Source: JAGXFP01 sp046484585 (GTDB taxonomy: Bacteria > Desulfobacterota > Desulfobulbia > Desulfobulbales > JAGXFP01). Taken from it: DNA of 16,510 nucleotides. The notes below the pieces were generated by a model. That model saw nothing but the letters and a program-made list of their open reading frames with translations, was not told the origin of the DNA and ran no database searches. The position numbers and the translations under genes are program-made. The stretch is taken from contig JAWOIQ010000068.1 in NCBI GenBank assembly GCA_046484585.1, positions 1 to 16,510 on the forward strand, read 5' to 3'. Below are positions 7,422-13,359 of this stretch, piece by piece; within the stretch, counting starts at the first letter, position 1, and the number at the start of each line of letters is the position of its first letter.

Positions 7422-8723
7422 ATGAAAAACCAAAAACCTGATAGCCATGGTGCGCCATCGACCCCTTTGGTCAAATCAAATTCACGCTTTGTCAAAAGAT
7501 ATGTGGCGATCATCTCTTTGATTACAACACTCCTGATCACCATTATTTTCTGGGGCTTCAGCTACAGGCATTCCACCATGGTCAGAGAGCATCTGACCCA
7601 CGAAGCGCGGGCTTTTTTTAATGAAATCGTCCAGACCCGCCAATGGATTATCAGGCAGGACGGCGTTTATGTTAAGAAAAAACCGGGGATGCGGATCGAC
7701 CCCTATCTGGCCGGGATTCCCGGCCTGAAAACCTCGATCACCGACGAAGAGGGCGAAACCTATCTCCTCCGCAACCACGCGGCCATCACCAAAATGATCT
7801 CGGCAATGGCCACCGAAAAACGTTTGTTCGGAATTAACATCACCAGCCTCGACCCCCTGAATCCCTTAAACGAACCGGATGCTTTCGAGCATGCCGCCCT
7901 GATCGGTTTTGAGAAAGACAAAAAGGAGGTCTACCGTTTTGTGGAAACCCCGAGCGGCCTCCTCTTCCGCTACATGGCTCCCCTGCCGGCAAGGAAAGAG
8001 TGCTTGAAATGCCATGGCATGCAAGGTTATGAGCTGGGCGACATCCGCGGAGGAATCGCTATTTCGATCCCGGCAGATCAGGTCGCCGATGAGGTGTACA
8101 AGACCAGAATCATCCTGCTGGCCTCGGGTCTCTTCTTGTTGGGGCTGCTCTTATCTGTCATAATTTATCTGGCCCGGCGTCTGGTCAGTGTCCTTGATGA
8201 AGATGAGAGAAAGCTGGTCAAACTGGCAACCTCCGACCCCCTGACCGGACTCTTCAACCGAAGGGAGGGAAACCGACGATTCAAAGAGGTAATTTCGCAC
8301 AGCCTCAGGGAGAAGCTGCCCCTGTCGATAATCATCATCGATATCGACCTCTTCAAGCAGGTAAACGACAACTTCGGTCACCAGAGCGGCGATGAGGCGA
8401 TCAGGAAAGTCGCCGAAACCATGCAAGCCGCTCTCCGCGATTACGATATCCTCTGCAGGTATGGCGGCGAGGAGTTTCTGGTCGTTTTGCCGACCACCGA
8501 ACTGGCAAAAGCCCTGGAAACCGCGGAGCGCCTTCGCCGGGTCATTGAGGCGGTGATTATCCGGATCCGTAACCAGGAGATCAGGCTGACCATCAGTGCC
8601 GGGGTTGCGTCCCTGCGGGAGGACGACACCCTGGACAGCCTGCTCTACAGGGCGGATAACGCCCTCTATATCGCCAAGGAAGAAGGGCGCAACCAGGTCC
8701 AGCATCTGGAAAAAAAGCTGTAA
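7422..8723 (+). CDS. Membrane diguanylate cyclase with periplasmic heme-c (DUF3365/Tll0287-like) sensor
   Basis: A 433-residue protein that should make c-di-GMP from GTP. Order: short cytoplasmic N terminus, membrane helix at about 27-48, a periplasmic domain of about 175 residues, a second helix at about 228-251, then a GGDEF domain. The sensor ends with RKECLKCHG, a CxxCH heme-c motif (Cys194, Cys197, His198), placed as in Tll0287/DUF3365 domains, which suggests redox or gas/ligand sensing. The cyclase domain is intact: SDPLTGLFNRR at 271-281, IIDIDLFKQVNDNFGH, the active site GGEEF at 348-352, and an RxxD product-inhibition site (RDYD, 339-342) exactly five residues before it. AGGA precedes the ATG. 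It converges on the cyclo-ligase gene with seven bases between stop codons. Confidence 0.9.
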   Translation: MKNQKPDSHGAPSTPLVKSNSRFVKRYVAIISLITTLLITIIFWGFSYRHSTMVREHLTHEARAFFNEIVQTRQWIIRQDGVYVKKKPGMRIDPYLAGIPGLKTSITDEEGETYLLRNHAAITKMISAMATEKRLFGINITSLDPLNPLNEPDAFEHAALIGFEKDKKEVYRFVETPSGLLFRYMAPLPARKECLKCHGMQGYELGDIRGGIAISIPADQVADEVYKTRIILLASGLFLLGLLLSVIIYLARRLVSVLDEDERKLVKLATSDPLTGLFNRREGNRRFKEVISHSLREKLPLSIIIIDIDLFKQVNDNFGHQSGDEAIRKVAETMQAALRDYDILCRYGGEEFLVVLPTTELAKALETAERLRRVIEAVIIRIRNQEIRLTISAGVASLREDDTLDSLLYRADNALYIAKEEGRNQVQHLEKKL

Positions 8724-8730
8724 CCTACCT

Positions 8731-9312
8731 TCAGGACCGGGTAAACCTGTAGGCCGTCTTCTCCGTTACCAGGCAATCAAGGGGCTGATCATGGGGGGCC
8801 AGAACCAAACGGCCGGGCACCACCTGTAATTCGAAGGCCAGACCCACCCGGAAAGCCTTTACCGCCGGCCTGGCCAGAAACCGGTCATAAAAACCGCCTC
8901 CATAGCCGAGCCGGCCGCCGTAGCGATCGAAAACACTCCCCGGCACCAGGATCAGATCGATCTCCCGCGGATCAAGCGCAGGGGCCAGGCCCGGATCTGG
9001 TTCCGGAATCGAACAGTAGCCGGGCCGCAGCTCGAGAGCCGGATCAGCAACAAGGTATGGCTGCAGTTGCCTTTCCGCGGCCAGGGTAAGGGGCAGGGCG
9101 ACGCGCTTTCCCATCTTTAGAGACCCTTCAATGGCGGCCATGGTTTGTACTTCGCTCTTGAAAGCGGCGTAAAAGAGAACCGTGGACGCGGCCGTAAATT
9201 CTCCAAGACGGAAAAGCCTTGCGGTGACAAGCCTGCTGATCTCCTGCAGTTCTCGCGGAGCCAACCGGTCCCGGGCGGCAAGTATGGCGCGGCGAATCTT
9301 ATCTCTCTCCAT
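8731..9312 (-). CDS. 5-formyltetrahydrofolate cyclo-ligase
   Basis: A 193-residue enzyme converting 5-formyl-THF to 5,10-methenyl-THF with ATP. The diagnostic C-terminal motif GGRLGYGGGFYDRFL is at 132-146, preceded by LILVPGSVFDR, and the N-terminal KIRRAILAARDRL with the FYAAFKSEVQT strand fits the family. An in-frame TTG 36 bases upstream exists, but the ATG at 9312 has AAGGA eight bases before it and gives the usual N terminus, so it is preferred. Upstream DNA is a repeat remnant; no 6S RNA was recognised beside it. Confidence 0.92.
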   Translation of the reverse strand: MERDKIRRAILAARDRLAPRELQEISRLVTARLFRLGEFTAASTVLFYAAFKSEVQTMAAIEGSLKMGKRVALPLTLAAERQLQPYLVADPALELRPGYCSIPEPDPGLAPALDPREIDLILVPGSVFDRYGGRLGYGGGFYDRFLARPAVKAFRVGLAFELQVVPGRLVLAPHDQPLDCLVTEKTAYRFTRS

Positions 9313-9349
9313 AGATTTTTTCCTTCCCGAACCAGTCAATATGTGCAAA

Positions 9350-9479
9350 AGATAAAATTACAAACTTATAAAGCTGAGTTGAAGCAGCTTGTCTGCTTTT
9401 ATGCCCTTTAGGGTGCAAACGAAACTTATGCCCTGTGGGTATAAAGTGAAATTCCCCACGAAGCCGTCACGGGTTCAGG
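9350..9479. repeat. Truncated CCTGAATCC-family element
   Basis: The right end AAGCCGTCACGGGTTCAGG is a family terminus with one change. The inside (AAAGCTGAGTTGAAGCAGC...CTTATGCCCTGTGGGTATAA...AATTCCCCAC) is the reverse complement of the left half of the 13112-13295 element, with an internal duplication around TTATGCCCT. The opposite terminus is missing, so the left limit is approximate. Confidence 0.65.
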
Positions 9480-9504
9480 ATGATGGGAAAATCAAGAATC
9501 CGCA

Positions 9505-10116
9505 ATGATTAATTTCCTGCTGACCGGGACAATTCTCGGCCTGTCGGCCGGTTTCGCTCCCGGTCCCCTCCTCACCCTGGTGGTCAGCGAAACCCTTCGG
9601 CACGGGACCAGATCCGGGCTCAAGGTGGCACTGGCGCCGCTTATTACCGATCTACCGATAATCATCCTGACCCTGTTTATCCTCCGGCAGTTATCCGGAT
9701 TCAATCTGATCATGGCCGCCATCTCGGGACTCGGCGGCTTGGTCGTTCTGTTCCTGGGCATCCAGGCCCTCCGGACCGGAGCACTCGAAATCAATCCAGC
9801 CCCGCCGAAGATCGACGCGCTGCTTAAAGGCGTTGCCGTTAACTTCCTGAGCCCCCATCCATACCTGTTCTGGTTGAGCGTCGGAGGTCCCCTGACGATC
9901 AAGGCCGGAGGCCACAGTTTTGCCACCGCGGCAGGCTTCGTCCTGTCGTTTTACGCCATGCTGATCGGGGCCAAGCTCGGCCTGGCCGTCCTGATCGGCA
10001 GATCACGGTCATTCCTGGCCGGCCCCATTTATGTTGTGATCGTCAAGGGGCTCGGTCTGCTGCTGATCCTCCTCGCCCTGGCTCTTTTTCGGGAAGGGCT
10101 CTTGCTGCTTGGCTGA
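9505..10116 (+). CDS. LysE/RhtB-type exporter family protein
   Basis: A 203-residue polytopic membrane protein of the usual LysE length. The N terminus has the family signature GLSAGFAPGPLLTLVVSETLRHG (spanning about residues 11-33), followed by a Lys/Asp-bearing second helix (GLKVALAPLITDLPIIILTLF) and a third helix ending FLGIQALRTG. The mid-region NFLSPHPYLFWLSVGGP matches the conserved N-x-x-(S/N)P-x-P-x-x-FW pattern of the family. Members export amino acids or related small solutes. No strong SD is visible before the ATG, which begins 25 bases after a repeat element. Substrate unknown. Confidence 0.85.
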   Translation: MINFLLTGTILGLSAGFAPGPLLTLVVSETLRHGTRSGLKVALAPLITDLPIIILTLFILRQLSGFNLIMAAISGLGGLVVLFLGIQALRTGALEINPAPPKIDALLKGVAVNFLSPHPYLFWLSVGGPLTIKAGGHSFATAAGFVLSFYAMLIGAKLGLAVLIGRSRSFLAGPIYVVIVKGLGLLLILLALALFREGLLLLG

Positions 10117-10129
10117 TAGTCGTTATAGT
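10102..10129 (+). promoter_or_regulatory. Candidate promoter before the small membrane protein gene
   Basis: TTGCTG (10102-10107), 16 bases, TATAGT (10124-10129; five of six). It overlaps the end of the exporter gene and would give a leader of about 30 bases. Confidence 0.35.
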
Positions 10130-10167
10130 ATAAACCATCCATAAATCATGCAACCTGGAGGCCAAGC

Positions 10168-10446
10168 ATGCGCCTGAAACCGATCGTATTATTATTGCTG
10201 GTCACCGAATTTTTCCAGGCCGGAATTTCTTTTGCCAACGGGGCCGGCGCCGCCGCCCAATCTCCGTTCAAGTCAGCCATTCCGGTCCTGGGCATCCTAA
10301 CCTTTCTCTCTTTGCTCACCACCGTCAGCCTCGGTTTGCTGTTCCATCGAAAGCGGCTGAAGGTATTCCCCTGGCACCGGCGCATGGCCTTTGCCACCTT
10401 GACTCTCGCCGTAATTCACGGGAGCCTGGTGCTGCTTTTTCATTAA
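10168..10446 (+). CDS. Small two-helix membrane protein with signal-like N terminus
   Basis: A 92-residue protein not recognised as a named family. It has a strong SD (GGAGG six bases before ATG). The N terminus MRLKPIVLLLLVTEFFQAGISFANG looks like a signal sequence or first helix, with possible cleavage after SFA. A second helix covers about 37-57 (IPVLGILTFLSLLTTVSLGLL), then a basic loop HRKRLKVFPWHRR, then a third hydrophobic stretch ending in H. Histidines before and within the last helix (WH and IH, 14 residues apart) resemble heme-b ligand spacing in small cytochrome b or ferric-reductase-like membrane proteins; that is only a suggestion. It follows the exporter gene by 51 bases. Confidence 0.75.
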   Translation: MRLKPIVLLLLVTEFFQAGISFANGAGAAAQSPFKSAIPVLGILTFLSLLTTVSLGLLFHRKRLKVFPWHRRMAFATLTLAVIHGSLVLLFH

Positions 10447-10617
10447 CCGGCAGCCCAATCAATTCCCCCAGCCGCCTTTTTGAATCCTCCCTCCTGGATT
10501 TTTATCGGTTGAAAACCACGCTGCCGTGCATATTAAACTTCGGAATTCCACCGGAAAACACCGTTCCGGCCGTTGAGTATGCCTATACTCATGTGTCACA
10601 GTGTGGTATTTTTTGGT

Positions 10618-10646
10618 TTGAGTTAACAATCCAACTCGGTTACGAT
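10618..10646 (+). promoter_or_regulatory. Weak candidate promoter for the Cys-rich gene
   Basis: TTGAGT, 17 bases, TACGAT (four of six consensus bases in each). It would give a leader of about 140 bases containing the GATGGCGTC stem. Confidence 0.25.
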
Positions 10647-10667
10647 GAAGTTCGCAATGGCCGGCTT

Positions 10668-10783
10668 AAATTTTGATGGCGTCCCAAAAAGTTAAAGCTG
10701 AGTTGAGCAATCTTGCCTGCTCGTACGATACTTATGCCCTGTAGTACAATATGGGATGGCTAAATGTGACGCCATCATTTTTG
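10668..10783. repeat. Palindrome-bounded repeat upstream of the Cys-rich gene
   Basis: GATGGCGTC (10675-10683) and its exact complement GACGCCATC (10768-10776) face each other, extended by T-rich bases outside. Between them lies AAAGCTGAGTTGAGCAATC...CTTATGCCCTG, the same module found in 9350-9479 and, inverted, in 13112-13295. Limits are approximate. Confidence 0.55.
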
Positions 10784-10794
10784 ACGGAGACAAT

Positions 10795-11001
10795 ATGGCT
10801 ATCAAATGTCACGAGTTTTTTGAATGTACCAAAAGTGAATGCCGCATGTTTGATGAACAGGAAAAAAGGAACTGTTGGGATATCGAACCAACCTCCACCT
10901 CCTGTACCAACATGCTTCCTGAATCGGTTACAAAAGAAAGCAAGATATTCCATTGCCACAACTGCGCTTACTTCCGGCATATGCAGAAAAATCAAAAATA
11001 G
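10795..11001 (+). CDS. Small Cys-rich 'CW-type' protein
   Basis: A 68-residue protein with seven cysteines (5, 11, 16, 27, 37, 54, 57) including CHEFFECTKSEC, a CW pair (NCWDI) and a CHNC pair. The CHEFFEC-x4-C-x-MF...NCWxI layout resembles the small two-CW type proteins found in anaerobic Desulfobacterota; metal or Fe-S binding is inferred from the Cys spacing. The frame is open 39 bases further upstream, but the ATG at 10795 has GGAG five bases before it and the upstream codons lie inside a repeat, so it is chosen. Function unknown. Confidence 0.75.
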   Translation: MAIKCHEFFECTKSECRMFDEQEKRNCWDIEPTSTSCTNMLPESVTKESKIFHCHNCAYFRHMQKNQK

Positions 11002-11187
11002 ATATCCTGCCGCCTCCACGGTTCGCCTTCCCCAAATCCTGAAGATGGCTGACGTTAATCCCAAATCAACTTCCGCGGGCTACCCGGCCGCTGCCCCGGA
11101 TTTAAGTCATCAGATCTCATGCCTCCTCTGCCGATTTCCCGCCAAATACATCCCGCATTTTCTCCCCGGAATCGTCAAACAAATAAT

Positions 11188-11214
11188 TTGACAACCTTTT
11201 TCGCTTAATAATAG
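11188..11214 (+). promoter_or_regulatory. Candidate promoter of the GYD-CBS pair
   Basis: A perfect TTGACA (11188-11193) followed after 15 bases by TAATAG (11209-11214). Spacing is short, so strength is uncertain. It would give an approximately 90-base leader before the GYD gene. Confidence 0.35.
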
Positions 11215-11306
11215 CGTAAAAACAGAGACGACCACGAAGGGCACGGGACCTTGCAGCAATGGACCCGACCGTTCCTGCTTGAAAAACCGTAAGCATGGAG
11301 GAAATT

Positions 11307-11594
11307 ATGCAGACTTATATCATCCTCAGCCGCTTTACTTCCCGTACCGTTACCGATCCCAACGAACTGAAATCGGTTGCCAAGGTGGTTTCCGACAAAA
11401 TCAGGAGCGAATGTCCGGGTATCCACTGGAAGGAGAGCTATGCCCTCATGGGTCGATTTGATGTTGTCGATATAGTCGAAACGGATGACCTAAAAGAGGT
11501 GCAGAAAACGGCGATGATTATCAGGTCTTATGGCAACGCGGCCACGGAGACTATGATCGCGACGCCTTGGCATGATTTCCTGGAGATGCTGTAA
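11307..11594 (+). CDS. GYD-domain protein
   Basis: A 95-residue single-domain protein. It begins MQTYIILSRFT, has KWKESYALMGRFDVVDIVE-like core (WKESYALMGRFDVV at about 45-58, where the family name motif G-x-(Y/F)-D falls) and ends with the beta strand containing ETMIATP. GYD proteins are small ferredoxin-like-fold cytosolic proteins of unknown function. The ATG at 11307 has GGAGG five bases upstream; an ATG four codons earlier overlaps that SD and is not used. The CBS-pair gene follows by 108 bases, probably in one transcript. Confidence 0.85.
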   Translation: MQTYIILSRFTSRTVTDPNELKSVAKVVSDKIRSECPGIHWKESYALMGRFDVVDIVETDDLKEVQKTAMIIRSYGNAATETMIATPWHDFLEML

Positions 11595-11702
11595 CAAGCG
11601 ATCGCATGGGGCGATGACCGGACTACCGTGGAAAGACCCGGGCTTAATAAGCCAAGATATTCGACAGGTATTTCCAGAAGAAATTTAGAGCAGGAGAGCG
11701 CC

Positions 11703-12152
11703 ATGAATAGCGGTGAGCTATGCAACCGGGAAGTGGTAATCATCGAGGAAAGCGAATCGGTCCTGAGTGCGGCAAAGTTGATGCGCACATATCATGTCGG
11801 CGATCTGGTCGTGGTTGAAAAAAAGGAAGGTCTGGCTTTTCCGGTCGGCATCCTGACCGACAGGGATATAGTAATCGAGCTTATTGCCAGTGAAGTAGAT
11901 TTTGATGCCGTGAGGGTCGGCGATGTTATGAGCAGTGACCTGTTAACCGTTTCCGGGGAAGAGGCAATAGCCGACACCGTCAAGCTGATGCGGGCCAAGG
12001 GAGTCAGGAGGGTGCCGGTGGTCAACAAGCTGGGGGTGCTTGAAGGTATAATCAGCGTCGACGATTTGATCGAGCTATTGGCGGAAGAGATGCATGATCT
12101 TGTAGATCTTATCGGTCGGGAGCGGAACAAGGAACATAAGAAATGCGTGTAA
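11703..12152 (+). CDS. CBS-domain-pair protein
   Basis: A 149-residue protein made almost wholly of two CBS domains. The first contains SVLSAAKLMRTYHVGDLVVVE and GILTDRDIVIE, the second GDVMSSDLLTV, AIADTVKLMRAKGVRRVPVVN and GIISVDDLIELL. Such stand-alone pairs usually bind adenine nucleotides and regulate partners. The start at 11703 has AGGAG six bases upstream; an in-frame ATG 75 bases earlier lacks an SD and would add a non-homologous tail. It follows the GYD gene. Confidence 0.9.
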   Translation: MNSGELCNREVVIIEESESVLSAAKLMRTYHVGDLVVVEKKEGLAFPVGILTDRDIVIELIASEVDFDAVRVGDVMSSDLLTVSGEEAIADTVKLMRAKGVRRVPVVNKLGVLEGIISVDDLIELLAEEMHDLVDLIGRERNKEHKKCV

Positions 12153-12370
12153 AAGCACTGAATTTGCCGGGATTCAAGGTATGTTTTGAGCCTATATTAA
12201 CAAACAACGGATATTATTGACCCGCCAGAAATGGTCCTGGCGGATTCATGCCCGCCTCCCATCCGGGATTTCTAATGGCGGGGGTGCCGGGGGCCGGCGA
12301 TAAGAACGGCGGGAGGCAATAAACAAAAAAGAAAAATCTGAACAGGCGCTTAACCGGGACCCGTGATGAA

Positions 12371-12487
12371 TCATTCCTCTTCCTCATCGGTCTTGCCCTG
12401 TTTGCGGAGTCTTTTTTCTTCCTTCTTTTTCTTTTTGGCCAATTCTTTCTGTCTTTTTTCAAAAGAATAATTGGTTTTTCTTGCCAT
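12371..12487 (-). CDS. 38-residue highly charged small protein
   Basis: A short gene starting MARKTNYSFEKRQKELAKKK and continuing with a Lys/Glu helix (KKEEKRLRKQGK) and an acidic tail TDEEEE. It has an excellent SD (AAAGGAG six bases before ATG). The pattern, N-terminal NYSFEKRQKELAKKKKKEEKR, is one I recall as a small conserved basic protein in many Proteobacteria; its function is not known to me. It lies 99 bases downstream of the cold-shock gene on the same strand, beyond that gene's terminator, so partial readthrough may feed it. A longer overlapping frame (12214-12462) is considered a shadow. Confidence 0.75.
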   Translation of the reverse strand: MARKTNYSFEKRQKELAKKKKKEEKRLRKQGKTDEEEE

Positions 12488-12531
12488 GAAATTCTCCTTT
12501 TTTTATTTGATCATAACCCATAACGAAGTAC

Positions 12532-12559
12532 AAAAAAAGCCCCGCCGAAGCGGGGCTTT
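12532..12559 (-). terminator. Rho-independent terminator of the cold-shock gene
   Basis: On the minus strand a 10-bp perfect stem AAAGCCCCGC/GCGGGGCTTT closes a TTCG tetraloop and ends in seven T. It lies 27 bases after the cold-shock stop codon. Confidence 0.93.
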
Positions 12560-12586
12560 CAGGTAAATTAAAAAATACCTTCGGGC

Positions 12587-12787
12587 TTACTGCTGAACGA
12601 CATTCGACGCAGCCGGTCCCTTGGGGCCGTCAACTACATCGAAAGTCACCCGAGCCCCTTCCTGGAGAGACTTGAAACCTTCGGACTGGATAGCAGTGTG
12701 ATGAACGAAAACGTCCCCACCATTATCCTGCTCGATAAAACCGAAACCCTTAGCATCATTAAACCATTTCACTGTTCCTTCAGACAT
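12587..12787 (-). CDS. Cold-shock (CspA-family) nucleic-acid-binding protein
   Basis: A 66-residue protein, the normal CspA length: GTVKWFNDAKGFGFI carries RNP1 (KGFGFI) and DVFVHHTAI carries RNP2 (VFVHH), followed by SLQEGARVTFDVVDGPKGPAASNV. It binds single-stranded RNA and DNA as a chaperone and antiterminator. An AGGAG precedes the ATG. The gene has a long predicted leader with several hairpins and ends at a strong terminator, fitting post-transcriptional control as in other csp genes. Whether it is cold-induced cannot be told from sequence. Confidence 0.96.
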   Translation of the reverse strand: MSEGTVKWFNDAKGFGFIEQDNGGDVFVHHTAIQSEGFKSLQEGARVTFDVVDGPKGPAASNVVQQ

Positions 12788-12948
12788 CTTTTGCTACTCC
12801 TTATACTTGGCTCTTTATTGAGCCATTTGATAAAAGGGAGAATTTCTCCCGGCAGTATGTTTGCGCATAAAAAAACCGCATACCCAATTAGGTTTGTGCG
12901 GTTAGCTTTTTCATAAATGCTTATTTACAAACTTATACTGCACAACTT
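12788..12948 (-). promoter_or_regulatory. Structured leader of the cold-shock gene with terminator-like hairpin
   Basis: On the minus strand from the predicted start near 12948: a stem AACCGCA/TGCGGTT (12874-12903) whose right arm runs into seven T (12869-12875), then GGGAGAA/TTCTCCC (12836-12850), then GGCTC/GAGCC (12809-12824), then the SD. The first hairpin has intrinsic terminator form yet lies inside the predicted leader, so it may be an attenuator. The leader length of about 160 bases is inferred. Confidence 0.55.
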
Positions 12949-12954
12949 AGTTGA

Positions 12955-12983
12955 AATATAATACGCCAATAATGAATTAGCAA
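12955..12983 (-). promoter_or_regulatory. Candidate cold-shock gene promoter
   Basis: On the minus strand TTGCTA (12978-12983), 17 bases, TATATT (12955-12960), set in AT-rich DNA. It lies upstream of the leader hairpins. Confidence 0.5.
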
Positions 12984-13111
12984 ATTATTTTAATAAACTT
13001 TTTTGAATTATCGGAAAAAAAGAGGCGCCCTCTGATCCGCCGTCGACAGTCGGCCTTGCTTTTTCACTTGGACAAGGGCAATGCCCCTCCTGTAACCTCT
13101 TTATTGTACCT

Positions 13112-13295
13112 CCTGAATCCGTGACGGCCTAGTGGGGAATTTCGTTTATACCCAAACAGGGCATAAGTTTCGTGCGAGCAGACAAGCTGCTCAACTAAAC
13201 TTTATTCGTTTGTTGTTACGTAAAATAATCGTTTTTTCACTGAGTCCCCTCGACTCACCCTGCCGCCCCGCGGGGCGCCCGATAACGGATTCAGT
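13112..13295. mobile_element. MITE-like element (184 bp) with 5-bp target duplication
   Basis: Left end CCTGAATCCGTGACGG; right end TAACGGATTCAGT, where the last base has changed from G. It is flanked by direct repeat TACCT at 13107-13111 and 13296-13300. Internal hairpins: TTATACCC/GGGCATAA, GAGCAG/CTGCTC and a GC-rich palindrome CGCCCCGCGGGGCG near the right end. The right end is shared with the 5916-6043 element, while the left half is a longer variant shared with 9350-9479. No coding potential is seen. The 572-base gap between the cold-shock start (12787) and 13360 otherwise holds the csp leader and promoter and about 125 bases of unassigned DNA. Confidence 0.82.
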
Positions 13296-13359
13296 TACCT
13301 GTATAAGGTTGCCGTTCCAAGGAGAGATTAAAACAGCGGATCTTAACGAGTCGATATAA

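Larger units (their letters stand above)
10447..10794. other. 348-bp gap with palindromes and a repeat
   Basis: No gene is supported. It holds a CCGGAA/TTCCGG hairpin (10551-10569), a 6-bp perfect inverted repeat GAGTATgcctATACTC (10575-10590), a GAGTT/AACTC hairpin (10620-10637), and the GATGGCGTC-bounded repeat (10668-10783) that leads into the SD of the Cys-rich gene. Confidence 0.6.

Noticed and set aside
10371..10390. TGGCAC-containing stretch considered as sigma-54 site
   Set aside because: It lies inside a coding region and lacks the correctly spaced TTGC part.
10751..11191. 146-codon frame overlapping the Cys-rich gene
   Set aside because: It starts in a repeat and has no family-like sequence; the alternative frame has good SD and Cys motifs.
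12222..12243. CCGCCAG/CTGGCGG hairpin after the CBS gene, considered as terminator
   Set aside because: Good 7-bp stem but no T run on either strand, so not called as intrinsic terminator.
12214..12462. 82-codon minus-strand frame near the small charged gene
   Set aside because: Low-complexity Lys/Arg start is the shifted frame of the 38-residue gene, which has the SD and sensible N terminus.
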